8,168 nt of DNA from contig BNVT01000053.1 in the NCBI GenBank assembly GCA_025998295.1, positions 1 through 8,168 of the forward strand, given 5' to 3'. Shown here piece after piece: positions 6,002 to 8,168 of this stretch. The stretch's first letter is position 1, and every line of letters begins with the position of its first letter. Source of the stretch: Endomicrobiia bacterium. Lineage in GTDB: Bacteria > Elusimicrobiota > Endomicrobiia > Endomicrobiales > Endomicrobiaceae. A program made the translations under genes and the position numbers. The notes below the pieces were generated by a model, which was not told the origin of the DNA, did not search any database, and saw only the letters and a program-made list of their open reading frames with translations.

Positions 6002-6949
6002 ATGTTAGAAGTTTTTGGAAATAAAGCTACAAGATTTGGTTTTGGCGAAGGTCTTGTTGAGCTTGGCAAAGAAAATACCAAAATTTTTGCTTTAGGCGCT
6101 GATACCACTACTTCAGTAGCTATAAATGATTTTAAGGAAATGTTTCCTGACAGGTTTCTCAATGTAGGTATAGCTGAAACCAATTTGTTAGGTATGGCGG
6201 CAGGTCTTGCTGTTGCCGGTTTTATTCCATTCGTGTCAACTTATGGGGTATTTGCCTCAGGTAGACCATGGGAGCAAATAAGAACTACAATATGTTATTC
6301 AAATTTGAATGTAAAAATAGGTGGGTCTCATTCAGGTCTTATGGCTGGTCCTGACGGTGCAACTCATCAAGCTCTGGAAGACATAGCCATAATGAGATGT
6401 CTCCCGAAAATGAAAGTTATAGTTCCTTGTGATTTCGTTGAAACCAAAAGAGCAGTTATAGCAAGCGCATACTCAGATGGTCCTGTATACATAAGGTACG
6501 GAAGAGAAAGTACCCCTATATTTACAAGAGATGCTACTCCTTTCGTAATAGGTAAGGCTAATGTTTTAAGAGATGGCAATGACGTCGCAATCATGGCGTG
6601 CGGTACTATGGTTTACGAATCTTTAATGGCAGCTGAAATTTTAGAGAAAAAAGGTATCAAAACAAAAGTCGTAAACATTCATACAATTAAGCCTATAGAT
6701 GAAGAAACAATAATTGCTACCGCAAAAGAATGCGGCGCGATAGTGACGGTTGAAGAACATCAGCTTTACGGCGGTTTTGGATCTGCCGTAGCCGAAGTGT
6801 TAATCAAAAACTTTCCTGTTCCTGTTGAAATGGTTGGGGTTAAAGATAAATTTGGCGAATCCGGCAAAGCTATGGATTTGATGGCAAAATACGAGCTAAA
6901 AGATATAAATATTGCAGATGCGGCTTTGAGAGTATTAAAAAGAAAATAA
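6002..6949 (+). CDS. Transketolase, C-terminal (pyrimidine-binding) subunit
   Basis: Partner of the upstream subunit, of 315 residues. It contains the pyrimidine-binding domain with NVGIAETN at 54-61, where Glu59 is the residue expected to activate the thiamine ring. GPDGATHQALED at 117-128 and RYGRES, in the part that helps bind substrate phosphate, follow. The C-terminal third is the transketolase C-terminal domain (NIHTIKPID, VEEHQLYGGFGSAVAEVL). It resembles DXP synthase C-terminal halves, but the paired N-terminal subunit and the lengths fit split transketolase better. AGGAGA is 6 bases upstream of the ATG. The gene ends at TAA, and seven bases later an AAGGAGA occurs with no start codon at the right distance. 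Confidence 0.93.
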   Translation: MLEVFGNKATRFGFGEGLVELGKENTKIFALGADTTTSVAINDFKEMFPDRFLNVGIAETNLLGMAAGLAVAGFIPFVSTYGVFASGRPWEQIRTTICYSNLNVKIGGSHSGLMAGPDGATHQALEDIAIMRCLPKMKVIVPCDFVETKRAVIASAYSDGPVYIRYGRESTPIFTRDATPFVIGKANVLRDGNDVAIMACGTMVYESLMAAEILEKKGIKTKVVNIHTIKPIDEETIIATAKECGAIVTVEEHQLYGGFGSAVAEVLIKNFPVPVEMVGVKDKFGESGKAMDLMAKYELKDINIADAALRVLKRK

Positions 6950-7000
6950 CATACCAAGGAGAGTTATATCCATAGCCAACTGACTTCTGCACTAGTAAAC

Positions 7001-7044
7001 TGGCGACTCGCCAAAAGCAAGGCGCGTAAGAGCTTCTTTTTTTT
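7001..7044 (+). terminator. Possible terminator of the transketolase operon
   Basis: A short stem TGGCG-act-CGCCA (7001-7013) is followed 23 bases later by eight T (7037-7044). A weaker stem, AAAAGC with GCTT(c)TT, lies just before and within the T-run. The geometry is not canonical, so confidence is low. Confidence 0.3.
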
Positions 7045-7084
7045 GATCTTTTGAGCGTTGCAGGTGTGACCAGACAACAGCCAC

Positions 7085-7111
7085 ATGAGATTTGCTTTGG
7101 GTCTAAAATGA
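7085..7111 (+). repeat. Degenerate repeat copy B
   Basis: The stretch beginning ATGAGATTTGCTTTGGGTCT matches the minus strand upstream of psd (2879-2905) at 23 of 27 positions. It is preceded at 7030-7038 and 7058-7067 by GAGCTTCTT and TTGCAGGTGT, which also occur in this order at 4690-4698 and 4724-4733. Confidence 0.35.
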
Positions 7112-7218
7112 ACTTCCGCACAGCAAGACGCGCTGTATCAGCAGTGGAAATTGAAGAGTTGTAATTGTTCTTGTCCAAACTCTATGTTCTTAGCGTTATT
7201 AAATTTCTTTTGTTATTT

Positions 7219-7333
7219 GAATTAGGCTATTACAACGCTCTGATATTTCCGAATATATCTTTTCTATGCTTTTTTGGGTGTTACAAAATGATAGTTATGC
7301 TGTCCACTTTTAAGCGTTTCCATAGCCTAATTC
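7219..7333. repeat. 115-bp element with 21-bp terminal inverted repeats
   Basis: GAATTAGGCTAT at 7219-7230 is exactly inverted at 7322-7333. Three mismatched bases further in, AACGCT pairs again, so 18 of 21 positions match. It contains no open frame of note. It may be a miniature transposable element or a structured RNA. I saw no clear target-site duplication at the ends. Confidence 0.6.
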
Positions 7334-7350
7334 TACTACTTTAAGCGGTT

Positions 7351-7371
7351 CCCCGCAGCTTGCTTACGGGG
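7351..7371. terminator. GC-rich hairpin just after the DJ-1/PfpI gene
   Basis: CCCCG and CGGGG enclose an inner AGC-tt-GCT pairing. It begins 8 bases beyond the stop codon of the leftward DJ-1/PfpI gene and lies in the tail of its message. No T-tract follows in either direction, so it could be a REP-like palindrome or an RNA-stabilising 3' hairpin instead of a classical terminator. Confidence 0.45.
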
Positions 7372-7378
7372 CAATAGT

Positions 7379-7888
7379 TTAACAATTAAGCGCTTTTAAG
7401 ACAATCTTTCCGAATTTTTCTGCCACTTCAGGGCCATTTGCGGTAATAATGTTACCGTCAATTTCTATATCTGCTCCGGTGTATACAGCGCCGTTTTTTA
7501 TTAAAGCTTCTTTGCCATCAATAAACACTGTTGCTTTTTTATCTTTTAAAATACCAGCATTGGCAAGTATTACACTTGCAATACATATCGCAGTTGTCGG
7601 TTTGCTTTGTTTAAAAAAATCATTTGCTAATTTTAAAGCATGAGGGTTGTTAAAAAATACACTAGCGCCTCCGCCGCCAATATATACTATTGCGTCAAAA
7701 TCGTTAGCGTTTATGCTATCAATTAAAAGATCGCTTGTTGTCTTAAAACCGAACCTTCCAGTAAGTTCTCCGGTTTTTGTGCTTGCAGTTATAACTTCAA
7801 TTCCCACATTTTCAAAAACCTTTTTTGGCTTATAGTATTCTTCGTCCCTAAATACTTCAGGAGCAGTTATAAATATAACTCTTTTCAT
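7379..7888 (-). CDS. DJ-1/PfpI family protein
   Basis: The 169-residue protein shows the DJ-1/PfpI glutamine-amidotransferase-like fold: a first strand RVIFITA, FRDEEYYKP at 13-21 with the conserved acidic residue before the nucleophile pocket, YIGGGGA at 69-75, and the nucleophile elbow AICIAS with Cys102. The residue after Cys102 is Ile, not the His seen in PfpI-type proteases, so protease activity is doubtful. Family members act as deglycases/glyoxalases, chaperones or redox sensors, and I cannot choose among them. AGGAG lies 6 bases before the ATG, a strong SD. The gene appears to stand alone, transcribed leftward toward the gap after transketolase, and ends 8 bases before a GC-rich hairpin. 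Confidence 0.88.
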   Translation of the reverse strand: MKRVIFITAPEVFRDEEYYKPKKVFENVGIEVITASTKTGELTGRFGFKTTSDLLIDSINANDFDAIVYIGGGGASVFFNNPHALKLANDFFKQSKPTTAICIASVILANAGILKDKKATVFIDGKEALIKNGAVYTGADIEIDGNIITANGPEVAEKFGKIVLKALNC

Positions 7889-7944
7889 AAAAAACTCCTA
7901 TTTCCAATAATTACACGTCTTTAAAAATTCTTGAAGTCCTCCGA

Positions 7945-7950
7945 TTTATA
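7945..7950 (-). promoter_or_regulatory. Possible -10 box for the DJ-1/PfpI gene
   Basis: TATAAA on the minus strand lies about 57 bases before the start codon. No good -35 box stands 17 bases upstream (TTAGTT), so the call is weak. Confidence 0.25.
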
Positions 7951-7954
7951 CATT

Positions 7955-7970
7955 AGACCTCTTGCATAAC
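7955..7970. mobile_element. Possible insertion-sequence end (IS5-like), remnant
   Basis: AGACCTCTTGCATAAC resembles, from memory, terminal inverted repeats of some IS5-family elements. No matching inverted end is present in the window and no transposase is recognised, so this is only a suggestion. If right, the element would extend rightward past the window edge. Confidence 0.2.
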
Positions 7971-8059
7971 TAACATATAAAAGTACAATAGAAGACTCCT
8001 TGCCCTATTATCTATGCACATATTACTTACTTATCTTTAATTGCCACTACTACCAACGG

Positions 8060-8168
8060 TTATTGTATGTCTATTATTCTTTTAGCTTGCCACTTTTGCT
8101 GTTTTTGAAGTCTTTGTATTAATTGTAGCATAATCACTGCCACTTCTACTTCTAGCGCTTTGTTTAAC
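8060..8168 (-). CDS. Unidentified partial open reading frame at the right edge (C-terminal part only)
   Basis: Thirty-five codons are open from the window edge to a TAA at 8060. The peptide reads LNKALEVEVAVIMLQLIQ and continues with RLQKQQKWQAKRIIDIQ, an amphipathic, Gln/Lys-rich helix that could be a coiled coil. I do not recognise a family. It may be the end of a real gene entering from the right, or chance. One other minus-strand frame is open for about 28 codons, which lowers confidence. Confidence 0.3.
   Translation of the reverse strand, partial: LNKALEVEVAVIMLQLIQRLQKQQKWQAKRIIDIQ

Larger units (their letters stand above)
6957..7218. other. Gap after transketolase with an orphan SD and possible gene remnant
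   Basis: AAGGAGA at 6957-6963 is as good as the SDs of real genes here, yet no ATG, GTG or TTG follows at usable spacing. The stretch 6975-7035 and parts of 7050-7160 are visibly richer in G and C than their surroundings. A small stem ACAGC/GCTGT lies at 7120-7136. No frame is convincingly coding; minus-strand frames here overlap the transketolase gene in the wrong direction. A decayed third gene of the operon is the likeliest reading, but it is inference. Confidence 0.35.

Noticed and set aside
6870..7178. 102-codon minus-strand frame in the gap after transketolase
   Set aside because: It overlaps the end of the transketolase gene in the wrong direction, has no SD, and shows Cys/Ser/Arg-rich, non-protein-like composition.
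7920..7952. Ten-codon frame MYKSEDFKNF upstream of the DJ-1/PfpI gene
   Set aside because: Too short to support as a gene; it has a GAGG-like SD but no further evidence.

Overview
The window comes from an AT-rich bacterial chromosome with compact operons, clear Shine-Dalgarno (SD) sites and several gene-poor gaps that look like decayed sequence. Nothing in it is viral or plasmid-like. The gene content (a pssA-psd phospholipid pair with ndk, a class II CCA-adding enzyme with an HD domain, a split transketolase, a DJ-1/PfpI protein) and the eroded intergenic regions would fit a host-associated, genome-reducing lineage. A member of the Elusimicrobiota such as Endomicrobium is my best guess. That placement is inference from gene style, not from any marker gene.

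Layout, left to right. At the left edge is the 5' part of a leftward lipoprotein gene encoding Trp-Leu repeats, preceded by a run of nine G. A gap of about 450 bases follows. Next is a leftward operon, transcribed psd, pssA, ndk from a recognisable promoter near 2800: phosphatidylserine synthase and decarboxylase together make phosphatidylethanolamine, and Ndk balances NTP pools, including the CTP needed for CDP-diacylglycerol. Divergent from it is cca, with an extended -10 box placed so close to the start codon that the mRNA may be leaderless. A small two-helix membrane protein gene follows, closed by a hairpin terminator. After a second gap of about 430 bases come the two transketolase subunit genes (N-terminal TPP-binding half, C-terminal half), then a third gap holding a 115-bp inverted-repeat structure and a GC-rich hairpin. 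A leftward DJ-1/PfpI gene and a right edge with a possible insertion-sequence end and an open reading frame running out of the window complete the picture.

The points most worth a second look are as follows. (1) A 15-base motif around GTGCRTTTGTC occurs in front of three genes, always pointing toward the gene, and sits exactly 45 bases from the start codon of both cca and the transketolase operon. (2) The phosphatidylserine decarboxylase has changes at two normally invariant positions: the Asp of the PADG motif is Asn, and the Gly before the self-cleaving Ser is Ser. (3) A G9 tract acts as, or abuts, the ribosome binding site of the repeat-bearing lipoprotein, a classic layout for phase variation. 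(4) Degenerate repeats are shared between the intergenic gaps. I found no CRISPR array, rRNA or tRNA, and no clear novel multi-gene system.
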